Both the position numbers and the translations under genes were made by a program. Source: CAZGRP01 sp964527995 (GTDB taxonomy: Bacteria > Zhuqueibacterota > Zhuqueibacteria > Oceanimicrobiales > CAZGRP01). Taken from it: a stretch of 38,847 bases of DNA. The notes below the pieces were generated by a model. That model ran no database searches. It was not told the origin of the DNA and saw only the letters and a list, made by a program, of their open reading frames with translations. The first letter of the stretch is position 1; each line of letters starts with the position of its first letter. Shown here one piece after another: positions 31,341 to 38,847 of this stretch. The DNA is taken from contig CAZGRP010000040.1 in the NCBI GenBank assembly GCA_964527995.1, positions 1-38,847 on the forward strand, read 5' to 3'.

Positions 31341-32384
31341 ATGAGCGAAACTCCCGGAAAAGAGATGACCCCACTTTCTGAGCCAGTCTGCCTCGGCATG
31401 GCCGGCCTTGGCGGCCACGGCCAAACCATCCGAAGCGCGATCCGTGCCAGTGGCAACCTCAAACTCGTGACTTGCTTCGATCCCGATCAGCAACTGGCCG
31501 ATCGCGTGGCAGCCGAGTTCGGTGCCCGCAAGGCCGCAGACTACGACGACCTCGTCCACGATCCCGCGGTGGAGGCGGTGGTCCTGGTGAGCCCGAACCA
31601 TCTGCACGTCCAGCAGGTCGATGCTGCTCTCGAGGCCGGCAAGCACGTCTTTGTCGAAAAGCCGATCACGGTCCATGTTGCCGATGCAGTGCCGCTGGTC
31701 AGGCGCGCCGACCAATCCGGGCGCGTGCTGATGGTTGGCCACAACACCCGCCGGAGGCCTGTTTTCAGAAAAGCAAAGGCACTGCTCGAAGAGGGGCGCA
31801 TCGGCTCGGTCGTCTCATTCGAGGCGCATTTCTCCCGGCAGGTAGGTGTTCTATCGCCCGATCTCGGCTGGCGTGCCGAGGCGGACAAATGCCCGTCTTT
31901 GCCCATCATGCAGCTCGGTATTCACTTCATCGATACGATCGCCGCCGTGCTTTCGGAGGTGGCGGAAGTGAGCTCGATGCAGCGCAACGCCTATCTTCCC
32001 GAGGGTGTCGTCGACAGCACAGTCTCCCTGCTTCGTCTTGAAAATGGCCAGGTGGGTACCCTCGTGGATCACTACGTCACTCCCACTTTGTATGAGCTGA
32101 GGATCGTTGGGACCGAGGGTATCATCCAATGTTTTGAGGACTTCCTGCGGTTCAAATGGCAGAAAGGCGATGAGACACGCCGAGAGGGGTTCGAGTTCGA
32201 AGTCGACGACAGTTATGTGGAGCAGATGCGGGAATTCGGTCACTGCGTCCGGACCGGCGAGCGGCCGGAGACCGATGGCCACGCGGGCCTGCGCGCTTTG
32301 GCAGTGGTCGAGGCTCTCAACGTGGCGAGCCAGCAGGGACGGGTCGTGCCGGTGCGGCAGATCCTGGACAAGGCCGGTTACTGA
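31341..32384 (+). CDS. Gfo/Idh/MocA-family oxidoreductase
   Basis: A 347-residue NAD(P)-dependent oxidoreductase of normal length. The Rossmann motif GMAGLGGHGQ follows LSEPVCL, and the catalytic-lysine motif FVEKPITVH and GHNTRRRP are typical. Family members oxidise or reduce sugars and inositols. The start is ambiguous: ATG 31341 lies only about 17 nt after the predicted transcript start and has no ribosome-binding site, whereas ATG 31365 has GGAAAAGAG upstream and may be the true start (339 residues). The App1-like gene follows 42 bp later. Confidence 0.92.
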   Translation: MSETPGKEMTPLSEPVCLGMAGLGGHGQTIRSAIRASGNLKLVTCFDPDQQLADRVAAEFGARKAADYDDLVHDPAVEAVVLVSPNHLHVQQVDAALEAGKHVFVEKPITVHVADAVPLVRRADQSGRVLMVGHNTRRRPVFRKAKALLEEGRIGSVVSFEAHFSRQVGVLSPDLGWRAEADKCPSLPIMQLGIHFIDTIAAVLSEVAEVSSMQRNAYLPEGVVDSTVSLLRLENGQVGTLVDHYVTPTLYELRIVGTEGIIQCFEDFLRFKWQKGDETRREGFEFEVDDSYVEQMREFGHCVRTGERPETDGHAGLRALAVVEALNVASQQGRVVPVRQILDKAGY

Positions 32385-32426
32385 ACGGGGTTTTGTGAAG
32401 GGACCACCTTCCTGTACCGCGAATCC

Positions 32427-33569
32427 ATGAATCCAACGTTACGCCTCCTCCAGGTGGCGAAATCCTACATCGGCCGTTACATCGACCGCCTGAAGCCGTA
32501 CCTGCGGTCCCAGCGCGGCGTCGGCAGGCCGATCGTGGTGGTGCCGTACGTGGGGTACGGAAACGAGCGGACGCTGCGCCTTCGTGGCCGCGTGCTTGAA
32601 AAGCGGCTGGCATCTCCGAGTCGGCCGGGAGACAGTCGCTGGCGGAATCTTGTCAACATGTGGCTGCGGGTACGGACTGCCGAGGTACCGGGCGTGCCGG
32701 TGGTTGCCGAGTTCCGAGGGGTGCGATGTGAGACCGTGACCGACCTGGAGGGTTACTTTGAGGTCGATCTGGATGGGTCTCGAATCTCGGAGTCGGGGGT
32801 CATTTCGGTGTCTCGACACGGCCGGGTCCGGCTCAGGATCCGGGCTGGAGATCCGGCTCGGGGCATTCCGTCGGCCGAGGCCGTGGGCGAGGTGATCGTG
32901 CCGCCGCCGAGTGCGCACTTTGGCATCATCTCCGACATCGACGACACGATTATCCGGACCCGGACGCGGCATAAGCTCAGTCTGCCACTGCGGCTGGCTT
33001 TCAGCAACGCCCGAACACGGGTTGTCTACCCGGGGATTCCATCTTTCTACCGTGCCCTGCGCGATGGACTTTCCGGTGTCGACAACAATCCGTTCTTCTA
33101 TATCTCCGGCAGCCCGTACAACCTCTACGACCTGTTCATGGAGATCTTCCGTCTGCGCGGAGTACCCACGGGCCACATGGCCCTGAAAAACTTCGGTGTC
33201 GGTGCCTTTTCCGACAGCATGATCGACCAGGTTCTGTACAAGACGGCGAAGATCGGCAGTTTGTTTGAAACCTATCCCCACCTGCGTTTCGTCCTTGTCG
33301 GCGACACCGGCGAGTCCGATCCGGAGATCTATACCGAGATGGCCCGGCGTTTCCCTGGCAAGGTTCCCCTCATCCTCCTGCGTGATTTGGAGAGTCGAAA
33401 GGCTCCCGGGCACGGCCCCGACTGGCAGGACATGCGTGCTGCCCTGGCGGGCGCCGGCACAATGCTCGTGCCACTGAACGATATCCAAGAGGCGGCCAGC
33501 GCGGCAGCGCAGGCTGGTTTGGTGCGCCCGGATCTGTCGCTGCGGAGCCAATTCCTCACCCGCGTGTAG
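32427..33569 (+). CDS. App1-type phosphatidate phosphatase (DUF2183)
   Basis: A 380-residue protein. Residues 1-160 form a family-specific N-terminal region with Ig-like strands (TVTDLEGYFEVDL). The HAD-like catalytic motif SDIDDTIIRT is at residues 169-178 (D170, D172), followed by YISGSPYNLYDLF and VLVGDTGESDPEIYTE. Yeast App1 is a Mg-dependent phosphatidate phosphatase; bacterial members are presumed lipid phosphatases. Lipid kinase and acyltransferase genes lie 2.5-4 kb upstream. The start ATG at 32427 has no strong ribosome-binding site. No helix clearly spans the membrane. Confidence 0.88.
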   Translation: MNPTLRLLQVAKSYIGRYIDRLKPYLRSQRGVGRPIVVVPYVGYGNERTLRLRGRVLEKRLASPSRPGDSRWRNLVNMWLRVRTAEVPGVPVVAEFRGVRCETVTDLEGYFEVDLDGSRISESGVISVSRHGRVRLRIRAGDPARGIPSAEAVGEVIVPPPSAHFGIISDIDDTIIRTRTRHKLSLPLRLAFSNARTRVVYPGIPSFYRALRDGLSGVDNNPFFYISGSPYNLYDLFMEIFRLRGVPTGHMALKNFGVGAFSDSMIDQVLYKTAKIGSLFETYPHLRFVLVGDTGESDPEIYTEMARRFPGKVPLILLRDLESRKAPGHGPDWQDMRAALAGAGTMLVPLNDIQEAASAAAQAGLVRPDLSLRSQFLTRV

Positions 33570-33685
33570 GGGGCAGGCGCGCTCCGCTGAAGACCCAACC
33601 CGCTGTCTTCCTTTGGCCAACCGTCAGGTTCCATCCGCGGCGGTTGTGCCCCCTCCGGCATGAACGGAACCCATCGCCTCCGTGC

Positions 33686-33702
33686 GGCCGGCGTGGCCGG
33701 CC
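33686..33702. repeat. GC-rich hairpin after the App1 gene
   Basis: GGCCGGC-gtg-GCCGGCC is a perfect 7-bp stem just before the next promoter. It is followed only by CTTT, so termination there would be weak. Confidence 0.4.
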
Positions 33703-33710
33703 CTTTGGCC

Positions 33711-33739
33711 TTGACATTTGTGGGGTGAATCGTTATCAT
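33711..33739 (+). promoter_or_regulatory. near-consensus sigma70 promoter of the TauE-like/DUF547 pair
   Basis: TTGACA (33711-33716), 17 bp, TATCAT (33734-33739): eleven of twelve consensus bases. The predicted start is about 65 nt before the TauE-like gene. Confidence 0.8.
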
Positions 33740-33809
33740 CTTCGGGGGATTGAAGGCGGGCCGAGGGTCCGCGCAGAAGCTCATTTCTCAGGCGAGCGGA
33801 GGAGAAACT

Positions 33810-34160
33810 GTGCTGGGTTACGCTCTTTTGGGACTGGTTGCTGGACTTCTGGGAGGCGCGTTTGGAATTGGCGGTGGTGCTTTGATGGTTCCCATATTGA
33901 TTCTGTTCTTCAAGGTGCCCGTGCAGCAGGCGGTCGGCACCTCACTGACGGCGATTGTGCTCATTTCGATCTCCGGGGCGCTGCGCCACATCAGCCTCGG
34001 ATCGGTCGAGTTCAGGATTGCCGCGCCACTGGCAGTGGCGGGCGCCGTTGGTGCCGTCATCGGCGCCACGTTCATCCGTGACTTGCCGGCCATCTACAGC
34101 AGACGTGCCCTGGCGATCCTTTTGTTCTATTCCGCGATCCGACTCTGGCAGGCAAAATGA
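33810..34160 (+). CDS. half-length TauE/SafE-family membrane protein
   Basis: A 116-residue membrane protein with about four hydrophobic segments. It starts GYALLGLVAGLLGGAFGIGGGALMVPIL, the N-terminal signature of TauE/SafE anion exporters (GxGGGxxxVP), and ends with SRRALAILLFYSAIRLWQ, which closes the first half of that family. Usual members have about 250 residues and two such halves, so this one would have to dimerise. A GTG start at 33810 with GGAGG 7 nt upstream. Overlaps the DUF547 gene by ATGA. Confidence 0.85.
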   Translation: MLGYALLGLVAGLLGGAFGIGGGALMVPILILFFKVPVQQAVGTSLTAIVLISISGALRHISLGSVEFRIAAPLAVAGAVGAVIGATFIRDLPAIYSRRALAILLFYSAIRLWQAK

Positions 34161-35011
34161 AACGGTTTTCGACCCACCTTCTGGCAGTATTAGGATTTCT
34201 TCTGGTGCCCGCCCTCGGGGCCGCTGTGGTGCCGGGCAGCGCCTCTGGCGCGAGCTCAGTGTCTTCTCCCGAGAAGCTTTGGCAGCAGCTGCTCAAGGCC
34301 CACGTCACGCCGCAGGGCTGGGTTGATTACGAGGGCATGCAGCGGGACCGAGAGTTGCTCGACGGCTACCTCGAGTACTTTAAGAGGACGAGGCCCGATT
34401 CCATGGAGCGGCCTCTTGCCCTGGCCTATCTGATCAATGCCTACAATGCCTACACCGTTGCCAGCGTGCTACAGTTCTATCCCATAGGCAGCGTGAAAGA
34501 GGTGCGGGGCTTTTTTACTCGCAGGGTGCACAGAATCGGTGGCCGAAAGCTGAGCCTCGACGACATCGAAAAGTGGGCTCGCGGTTTCGGCGATCCGAGG
34601 GTGCACTTCGCCTTGAACTGTGCGTCTCGAAGTTGCCCGAAGCTGCAACGCTTCGTCTACCGCGGCGACTCCCTCGATGTCCAGCTCGACAGGGCGGCGC
34701 GTCAGTTCCTCAGCGACCCGAAGCGCGGCATGCGCATCGACCGGGAAAAGGGTGTCATTTATCTTTCGCGTCTCTTCAAATGGTACGGCGGCGATTTCGC
34801 CAAAGAAGGAGGACGTGCAAACTATCTGGAGCTGGCACTGGGCTTTCTCGATTCGAGCAAGGGGTTGAACTATGTGAAGCGGCACTACCTCTCTGACGAG
34901 GATCGTCGTTTTGTTGAGACGCAGCGTCCGAAGGTTGTTCATATGAAGTACGACTGGACCCTGAACAGAATTCCTTCCTCTTCTTCGTCCTCAGACGCGA
35001 CCCTCCACTGA
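34157..35011 (+). CDS. DUF547-domain exported protein
   Basis: A 284-residue protein with an N-terminal signal peptide (HLLAVLGFLLVPALGA). The DUF547 hallmarks LAYLINAYNAYTVASVL and VHFALNCASRSCPKL are at about residues 92 and 150. The family's function is unknown; the conserved NCASxSCP cysteines suggest a metal or redox role. Overlapped by the TauE-like gene, so both are made together. A Ser-rich tail (IPSSSSSSD) ends the protein. Confidence 0.9.
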   Translation: MKRFSTHLLAVLGFLLVPALGAAVVPGSASGASSVSSPEKLWQQLLKAHVTPQGWVDYEGMQRDRELLDGYLEYFKRTRPDSMERPLALAYLINAYNAYTVASVLQFYPIGSVKEVRGFFTRRVHRIGGRKLSLDDIEKWARGFGDPRVHFALNCASRSCPKLQRFVYRGDSLDVQLDRAARQFLSDPKRGMRIDREKGVIYLSRLFKWYGGDFAKEGGRANYLELALGFLDSSKGLNYVKRHYLSDEDRRFVETQRPKVVHMKYDWTLNRIPSSSSSSDATLH

Positions 35012-35059
35012 CGTCTCACGGCGTCCGGCCCGGGGCCTGCAAAGCGAGGTTCTTGCCTT

Positions 35060-35557
35060 ATGGAAAAGATCATCGTCGACGGTTACAACGTGATCCATCG
35101 CGTGCCGGAGTTGCAGCGTCTTCTGGACAGGGGTCTCGAAGAAGCCCGCGCCGAGTTGATCCTGCAAATCAAGTCTATGCTCACCTGGAAGCGTGTCGAA
35201 GTGGTGCTGGTGTTCGATGGCAACCATATGGGTGGACCCGCCCAACCCGTCACCGGCCACGACCGCCTGCGCGTGGTTTTTTCCCGTGCGCCGGTCAAGG
35301 CCGATCCTGTAATGCAGTCGCTCATCAAGGGCGAGGACCGCCCGGCACGAGTGACACTTGTCAGCGACGATCAGGAGATGGTCTCCTTCGCCCGATCGAT
35401 GGGGGCCAGGACTCTCTCCGCCCAGGGTTTCTACGACCGCCTGCACCGGCGGCTGCGGGGAGAGGATCTCAATCGGAAGTTCGATTATGATATCTCTGCA
35501 GACGAGCTGGAGGAATGGATCGACCTCTTCAGCAGGGACGACGGCGACGAGGAATGA
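35060..35557 (+). CDS. NYN-domain nuclease-like protein (YacP/Rae1 type)
   Basis: A 165-residue protein with the PIN-like NYN fold. The first acidic motif is IIVDGYNVIH (D7), then VVLVFDGN, and VTLVSDDQEMVSFARSMGA near residue 96. YacP/Rae1 of Bacillus is a ribosome-associated mRNA endonuclease. Its ATG at 35060 follows GAGG about 8 nt upstream. It overlaps the histidine kinase by ATGA, so an RNA nuclease and a kinase are co-translated. Confidence 0.9.
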   Translation: MEKIIVDGYNVIHRVPELQRLLDRGLEEARAELILQIKSMLTWKRVEVVLVFDGNHMGGPAQPVTGHDRLRVVFSRAPVKADPVMQSLIKGEDRPARVTLVSDDQEMVSFARSMGARTLSAQGFYDRLHRRLRGEDLNRKFDYDISADELEEWIDLFSRDDGDEE

Positions 35558-36906
35558 ACCGCAACCGTGCCACCACGGAGACCCTGCTGCGCCGGCGTCG
35601 ATATGTCGTCAACGGTCTCGTAGGGCTCACGGTCGTGGTCTTGCTCGGTCTCGGCATTACCGGCTGGCTCTTTCTCGACCGAATGGGCCGCTATCTTGAG
35701 GATGAACTTGGACGGCGACTGGGGGTGATGGCGGGGCTGACAGCGCGACTGCTGGAATCGTATGGTGTCCCCGATCGGTTTGCCGACGGAGATTATGACG
35801 TCGCCGAGCTCTTGGCCCGTCCGGTGTTGGAGGAGCTGGATGAGCGATACGATATCGAGGGGGCGCACGTCGTCGACCGACGTCTTACGGTACTGGCAAC
35901 CAGCCACGAGTTCCTGGAATTCGGCACGCCGATCTCCTACCTTGTGGAAGATAGCCTGGCTTTGGGCCGGGTCTGGAGGGGTGAGATCTCCGTGGGCCCG
36001 CTGCACATCGTCGAAGGAAATCGTTTCAAGACGGCCTACGCGCCCCTGCGCGACAGCGCCGGCGGTATCTCCGCGGCGGTGGTCGTAGAAGCAAACGCCG
36101 ATTTCTTCACCCTGCTAACCGAGTTCCGAAAAGGGCTGATCTTCGGCGGCCTGGCGGGATTGTTCCTGCTTGGGGTTTTTGCCCTTTTGCTTTACTGGGC
36201 CGTGGCTCAATTGCTGCGCACGCAGGAGTCGTTGCGGCGCTCCGAACGCCTTGCCGCCATGGGCCAAATGGCCGCCACCGTAGCACACGAGATCCGCAAC
36301 CCGTTGAGCATCATCAAAGGCACAGCCGACGTGCTCAGAGAGCGGTATCAAAGCGGCGAAGAGCCGGATGAGCTGTTCGAGTTCATCCCTACAGAGGTGC
36401 GCCGCCTCAATCGGCTGGTGAACGACTTTCTGACTTTCGCGCGTGATCCGTCTCTCAAGCTCCAAGAAGCAGACCTGCGCGACACCCTGAATCAGACGCT
36501 GGCCTCGGTGGAAGAGGAGTTTCGAAGATCCGGTGTGCGACTCTGTGCCAAGGACATCCCTTCGATGATGATTAAACATGACCCGGATGCGGTGCACCAG
36601 GTGCTCCTCAATCTGCTCCTCAATGCCCAGCAGGCCGTCGGGGAGGGCGGTGAGGTGTGGGTCGCGATGCGGCGCGAGGGGCGACGCGGAGTCACGGGTG
36701 CTGTCATCGAGGTGCGCGACACGGGACCGGGTCTGCCAGATGAGCCGGAGAAGCTGTTCGAGCCTTTCTATACGACCAAAGCCAGTGGCAGCGGCCTGGG
36801 TCTAGCAATCTGTCGGCTTCTCGTCGAAAAGCACGGAGGCGAGATCGAGGCAGCAGACCAGCCAGGAGGAGGCAGTATTTTCAGAATTTTTTTGCCCGCA
36901 AACTGA
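35554..36906 (+). CDS. membrane sensor histidine kinase (NtrB/AtoS-like)
   Basis: A 450-residue kinase. Membrane segments are at about 17-41 and 194-216, bracketing a 150-residue extracytoplasmic sensor region (Cache-like in size; ligand unknown). The phospho-acceptor is H245 in ATVAHEIRNPLSIIKG. The ATPase boxes are N (NLLLNAQQAV), G1 (DTGPGLP), F (LFEPFYTTK) and G2 (GSGLGLAI). It autophosphorylates and passes phosphate to a response regulator, most likely the sigma54 activator at 37443. Co-translated with the NYN gene (ATGA). Confidence 0.95.
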   Translation: MNRNRATTETLLRRRRYVVNGLVGLTVVVLLGLGITGWLFLDRMGRYLEDELGRRLGVMAGLTARLLESYGVPDRFADGDYDVAELLARPVLEELDERYDIEGAHVVDRRLTVLATSHEFLEFGTPISYLVEDSLALGRVWRGEISVGPLHIVEGNRFKTAYAPLRDSAGGISAAVVVEANADFFTLLTEFRKGLIFGGLAGLFLLGVFALLLYWAVAQLLRTQESLRRSERLAAMGQMAATVAHEIRNPLSIIKGTADVLRERYQSGEEPDELFEFIPTEVRRLNRLVNDFLTFARDPSLKLQEADLRDTLNQTLASVEEEFRRSGVRLCAKDIPSMMIKHDPDAVHQVLLNLLLNAQQAVGEGGEVWVAMRREGRRGVTGAVIEVRDTGPGLPDEPEKLFEPFYTTKASGSGLGLAICRLLVEKHGGEIEAADQPGGGSIFRIFLPAN

Positions 36907-36941
36907 AGGCACACTGGTCGCATAACGCTAAGCCCGTGAAA

Positions 36942-36980
36942 CGTTGCAGTTTTGCAACGGGGCCGTTGCATATTTGCAAC
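36942..36980 (+). promoter_or_regulatory. paired palindromic activator sites, locus 2
   Basis: GTTGCA-GTTT-TGCAAC (36943-36958) and GTTGCA-TATT-TGCAAC (36965-36980) are perfect palindromes with the same half-sites, exactly 22 bp apart (two helical turns). The second lies 127 nt before the -24 GG at 37102. They are probable binding sites for the activator encoded at 37443. Confidence 0.75.
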
Positions 36981-37099
36981 ATTCTGGCGCGAACCTTTGC
37001 GGATTCAATCTGTTGCTTGGGCGGCTTTGGAGACGCGAACTGTCGGAAAAACAAGCGCCTTCGGCTCGACGAGTTAGCATTTTGCGGATTCGGCCAGCT

Positions 37100-37116
37100 T
37101 TGGCACGCCTTGTGCC
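37100..37116 (+). promoter_or_regulatory. sigma54 (-24/-12) promoter before the activator gene
   Basis: TTGGCACG (37100-37107), four bases, then GTGCC with the invariant GC of the -12 element at 37114-37115 and correct GG-to-GC spacing. Predicted start near 37127. It could drive a short RNA, the activator gene, or both. Confidence 0.65.
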
Positions 37117-37172
37117 TCTATATGAGCAGGCGTTAGACGATGCGCCTTCAGTTCTCACACCGGGAGCAGAGG

Positions 37173-37208
37173 GGTTAGGCCATCCGCAAGGATGGCCTAC
37201 CTTATTTT
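37173..37208 (+). terminator. stem-loop with GNRA loop, possible terminator or attenuator
   Basis: TAGGCCATCC (37176-37185), GCAA loop, GGATGGCCTA (37190-37199): a perfect 10-bp stem, extendable by GG/CC with one bulge, then TTATTTT. The T-run is imperfect. A second stem TTTGGGCC/GGCCCAAA (37206-37230) overlaps its tail, so the two could be alternatives. The element also resembles dispersed REP-like palindromes. Confidence 0.45.
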
Positions 37209-37442
37209 GGGCCGGCAACGCAGGCCCAAAGCCCCGCTGTGCTGAAGTGTGAATGTTTACGGCTGTCGCTGCCAGCGTGGCCGAGCCCGCCCCGCCGCAG
37301 ACCTACCTTTTCCTCCTCAGCGTTCCCCTTTTGCCCTTTGTGAACCCACGTGCTGGAATTATGGCTTGCTTCTCTACGCCTCAATGGATATATTTGGGCT
37401 GATACGCCCAGTCCAATCAACTTTGGAGAAGCGACGCCCGAG

Positions 37443-38780
37443 ATGTCCGAGCCGACCATTCTGGTGATCGACGACGAAGAGCGGATGTGCAAAATCCTGC
37501 AGGTAGCACTGCAGGGAGACGGGGTGAGGGTGGCGACTGCGCCCAACGCCGAGGTCGGTTTGGCTGCTTTCGAGCGCCAGCCGTTCGATGTGGTGATTAC
37601 GGACCTGAAGATGCCCGGGGCGGATGGCCTCCAGGTGCTGGAGCGTGTCAAGCAGCGTTCGCCGCAGACCGAAGTCATTCTGATGACGGCCTATGCCACA
37701 GCGCAGACGGCAGTCGAGGCGATGAAGAAAGGGGCGTATGACTATGTGATCAAGCCCTTCGAGATGGACGAACTTCGGTTGAAGGTGCGCCACATCCTGG
37801 AGAAGAAGCGGCTGGTGTGCGAGAATGTGGCGCTGCGGCAGGAGCTGCGCGAACGCTATTCGCTGAAAAATATGGTCGGTCGCAGCGGCGCCATGCAAGA
37901 AGTTTACCGAATGGTCCAGAAGGTGGCCCCCAGCGATGCGACGGTTCTGATACGCGGCGAGAGCGGCACCGGCAAGGAACTCGTGGCCCAGGCGATCCAC
38001 CACCATAGCCCGCGGGCCGACAAGCCATTCATCGCCGTCAACTGTGCGGCTCTGCCCGAGAGTCTGCTCGAGAGCGAACTGTTCGGCCACGAGAAAGGCG
38101 CATTCACAGGCGCAGACCGCCGAAAGCTGGGGAGATTCGAACTGGCTGGGGAGGGCACCATCTTCCTCGATGAGATCGGCGACCTGACACCCGCCACGCA
38201 AGTGAAGCTTCTGCGCGTACTGCAAAATCACCAGATCGAACGCCTGGGTGGCACCGAAGTGATCCAGGTCCGGGCCCGTACCATTGCGGCGACCAACAAA
38301 GACCTTGAAGAAGCCATCCGTCAGGGAACCTTCCGCCAGGACCTCTACTACCGTGTCAACGTCTTTCCAATCTATCTGCCGCCCTTGCGCGAGCGCAAAG
38401 AGGACATCCCTGAACTCGTGGAGCATTTCCTGCAGAAGTTCAACCATGCGCATGGCATGGCGCCGGCCGCTTACGAGCGGCTGATGGCGTATCGCTGGCC
38501 GGGCAATGTGCGCGAATTAGAGAACGCCATCGAAAGGGCGGTGATCCTGGCGGGTGACCGCCGTATCGAGGCCGAGGACTTACCGGCCCATATCCGAGGT
38601 GCACCTCGAGGGGAATTCAGGATCGACATCCCGGATGAAGGCATCAGTCTCGAAGAAGTTGAGAAGGGCTTGATTTATCGGGCCCTGGCAAAAGCGGGCG
38701 GGAACAAAAGTCGAGCGGCCAAGCTGCTGGGGATCACCCGGCGCAAGCTCTACTCGATGCTTGAGCGCTTCGGCGAATGA
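37443..38780 (+). CDS. sigma54-dependent response regulator (NtrC family)
   Basis: A 445-residue activator. Receiver domain at 1-120 with phospho-acceptor D54 (VITDLKMPGADG). AAA+ domain at about 145-385: Walker A GESGTGKE (172-179), the sigma54-contacting GAFTGA loop (219-224), Walker B TIFLDEIGD (239-247). A Fis-type helix-turn-helix (GGNKSRAAKLLGITRRKLYSMLERF) ends it. Phosphorylated regulators of this class oligomerise at upstream sites and open sigma54 promoters with ATP. The ATG at 37443 is the natural start but its ribosome-binding site is weak (GGAGA about 13 nt upstream). It is paired with the kinase at 35554. Confidence 0.97.
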   Translation: MSEPTILVIDDEERMCKILQVALQGDGVRVATAPNAEVGLAAFERQPFDVVITDLKMPGADGLQVLERVKQRSPQTEVILMTAYATAQTAVEAMKKGAYDYVIKPFEMDELRLKVRHILEKKRLVCENVALRQELRERYSLKNMVGRSGAMQEVYRMVQKVAPSDATVLIRGESGTGKELVAQAIHHHSPRADKPFIAVNCAALPESLLESELFGHEKGAFTGADRRKLGRFELAGEGTIFLDEIGDLTPATQVKLLRVLQNHQIERLGGTEVIQVRARTIAATNKDLEEAIRQGTFRQDLYYRVNVFPIYLPPLRERKEDIPELVEHFLQKFNHAHGMAPAAYERLMAYRWPGNVRELENAIERAVILAGDRRIEAEDLPAHIRGAPRGEFRIDIPDEGISLEEVEKGLIYRALAKAGGNKSRAAKLLGITRRKLYSMLERFGE

Positions 38781-38791
38781 GGACGGATGAT

Positions 38792-38847
38792 ATGGCAAGG
38801 GGAACATTCAGCACCGATCGCGGCAGCGGCAAATTCACGGCCAACGT
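38792..38847 (+). CDS. start of an unrecognised gene, truncated by the window
   Basis: An ATG 12 bp after the regulator stop, with GAGGA about 10 nt upstream, opens a frame (MARGTFSTDRGSGKFTAN) that runs off the window. Too short to identify. Its position suggests co-transcription with the regulator. Confidence 0.4.
   Translation, partial: MARGTFSTDRGSGKFTAN

Larger units (their letters stand above)
36907..37442. other. control region between kinase and activator genes
   Basis: 536 bp without an ORF. It contains two perfect palindromes (36943-36980), a sigma54 promoter (37100-37116) and two strong hairpins (37173-37230). See the separate entries. Confidence 0.7.

Noticed and set aside
33458..33474. 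Minus-strand sigma54-like sequence TGGCACG-N4-TTGTG
   Set aside because: It lies inside the App1 coding region, has no paired activator sites and would make only antisense RNA. Probably chance, though it was kept in mind because of the two real candidates.
36907..37230. Attachment site or insertion-sequence ends
   Set aside because: The palindromes are short operators beside a regulator gene; there are no transposase or integrase genes and no target-site duplications.

Overview
The window reads as a chromosomal segment of a GC-rich, free-living Gram-negative bacterium, most likely from an uncultured lineage of the FCB superphylum (KSB1, Zixibacteria or Latescibacteria-like). This is an inference. 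It rests mainly on the secreted protein at 9587-11758, whose tail has the NYPNPFNPETT signature and FlgD/T9SS-like sorting-domain ending typical of those groups. An AMIN-amidase with LysM, sigma54 regulation and a run of 100 Ns fit a metagenome-derived assembly. No phage, insertion sequence, CRISPR array, tRNA or rRNA was seen.

Layout. Positions 1-6541 hold six minus-strand genes: a cold-shock protein, an RRM RNA-binding protein, a B12-binding-type radical SAM protein, an SDR dehydrogenase, a nitroreductase and 4-alpha-glucanotransferase (malQ). From 6748 everything runs on the plus strand. First come a stand-alone Lhr C-terminal-domain protein, a gene-poor kilobase, a secreted multidomain protein with a strong terminator, a divergent GroEL without GroES, a DksA/TraR zinc-finger protein, a metallophosphoesterase, a second cold-shock protein and a cell-wall amidase. 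Positions 18306-26950 are a tightly packed metabolic cluster: aldo/keto reductase, xylulokinase, a small membrane protein, two zinc alcohol dehydrogenases flanking a YgfZ/GcvT protein, a cupin, a MEMO-family protein and an ArsR regulator. Several of these genes overlap by ATGA or GTGA. Next come an EamA transporter, then an overlapping trio (diacylglycerol-kinase-like, PlsC-like acyltransferase, RNase Z), a Gfo/Idh oxidoreductase, an App1-type phosphatase, a TauE-like/DUF547 pair, and an NYN-domain protein overlapping a histidine kinase. The window ends with a sigma54-dependent response regulator.

The most interesting signal is regulatory. Two intergenic regions, 30943-31197 and 36943-37230, share one architecture: a pair of GTYRCA-(3/4)-TGMAAC sites exactly 22 bp apart, then a -24/-12 sigma54 promoter 127-129 nt downstream. 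The second region lies between the histidine kinase and the sigma54 activator (GAFTGA-containing) that probably form a two-component pair. The first appears to drive a free-standing RNA of about 70 nt that folds into a closed stem with an inner hairpin exposing CUCCCC (anti-Shine-Dalgarno-like) and ends in its own U-tract. The following gene has its own sigma70 promoter. I propose a sigma54-controlled small-RNA regulon run by the kinase/activator encoded here.

A second pattern is a set of intergenic tandem heptamer repeats (five loci, four different 7-mers), each lying 4-45 bp after a stop codon. One of them contains the assembly gap.
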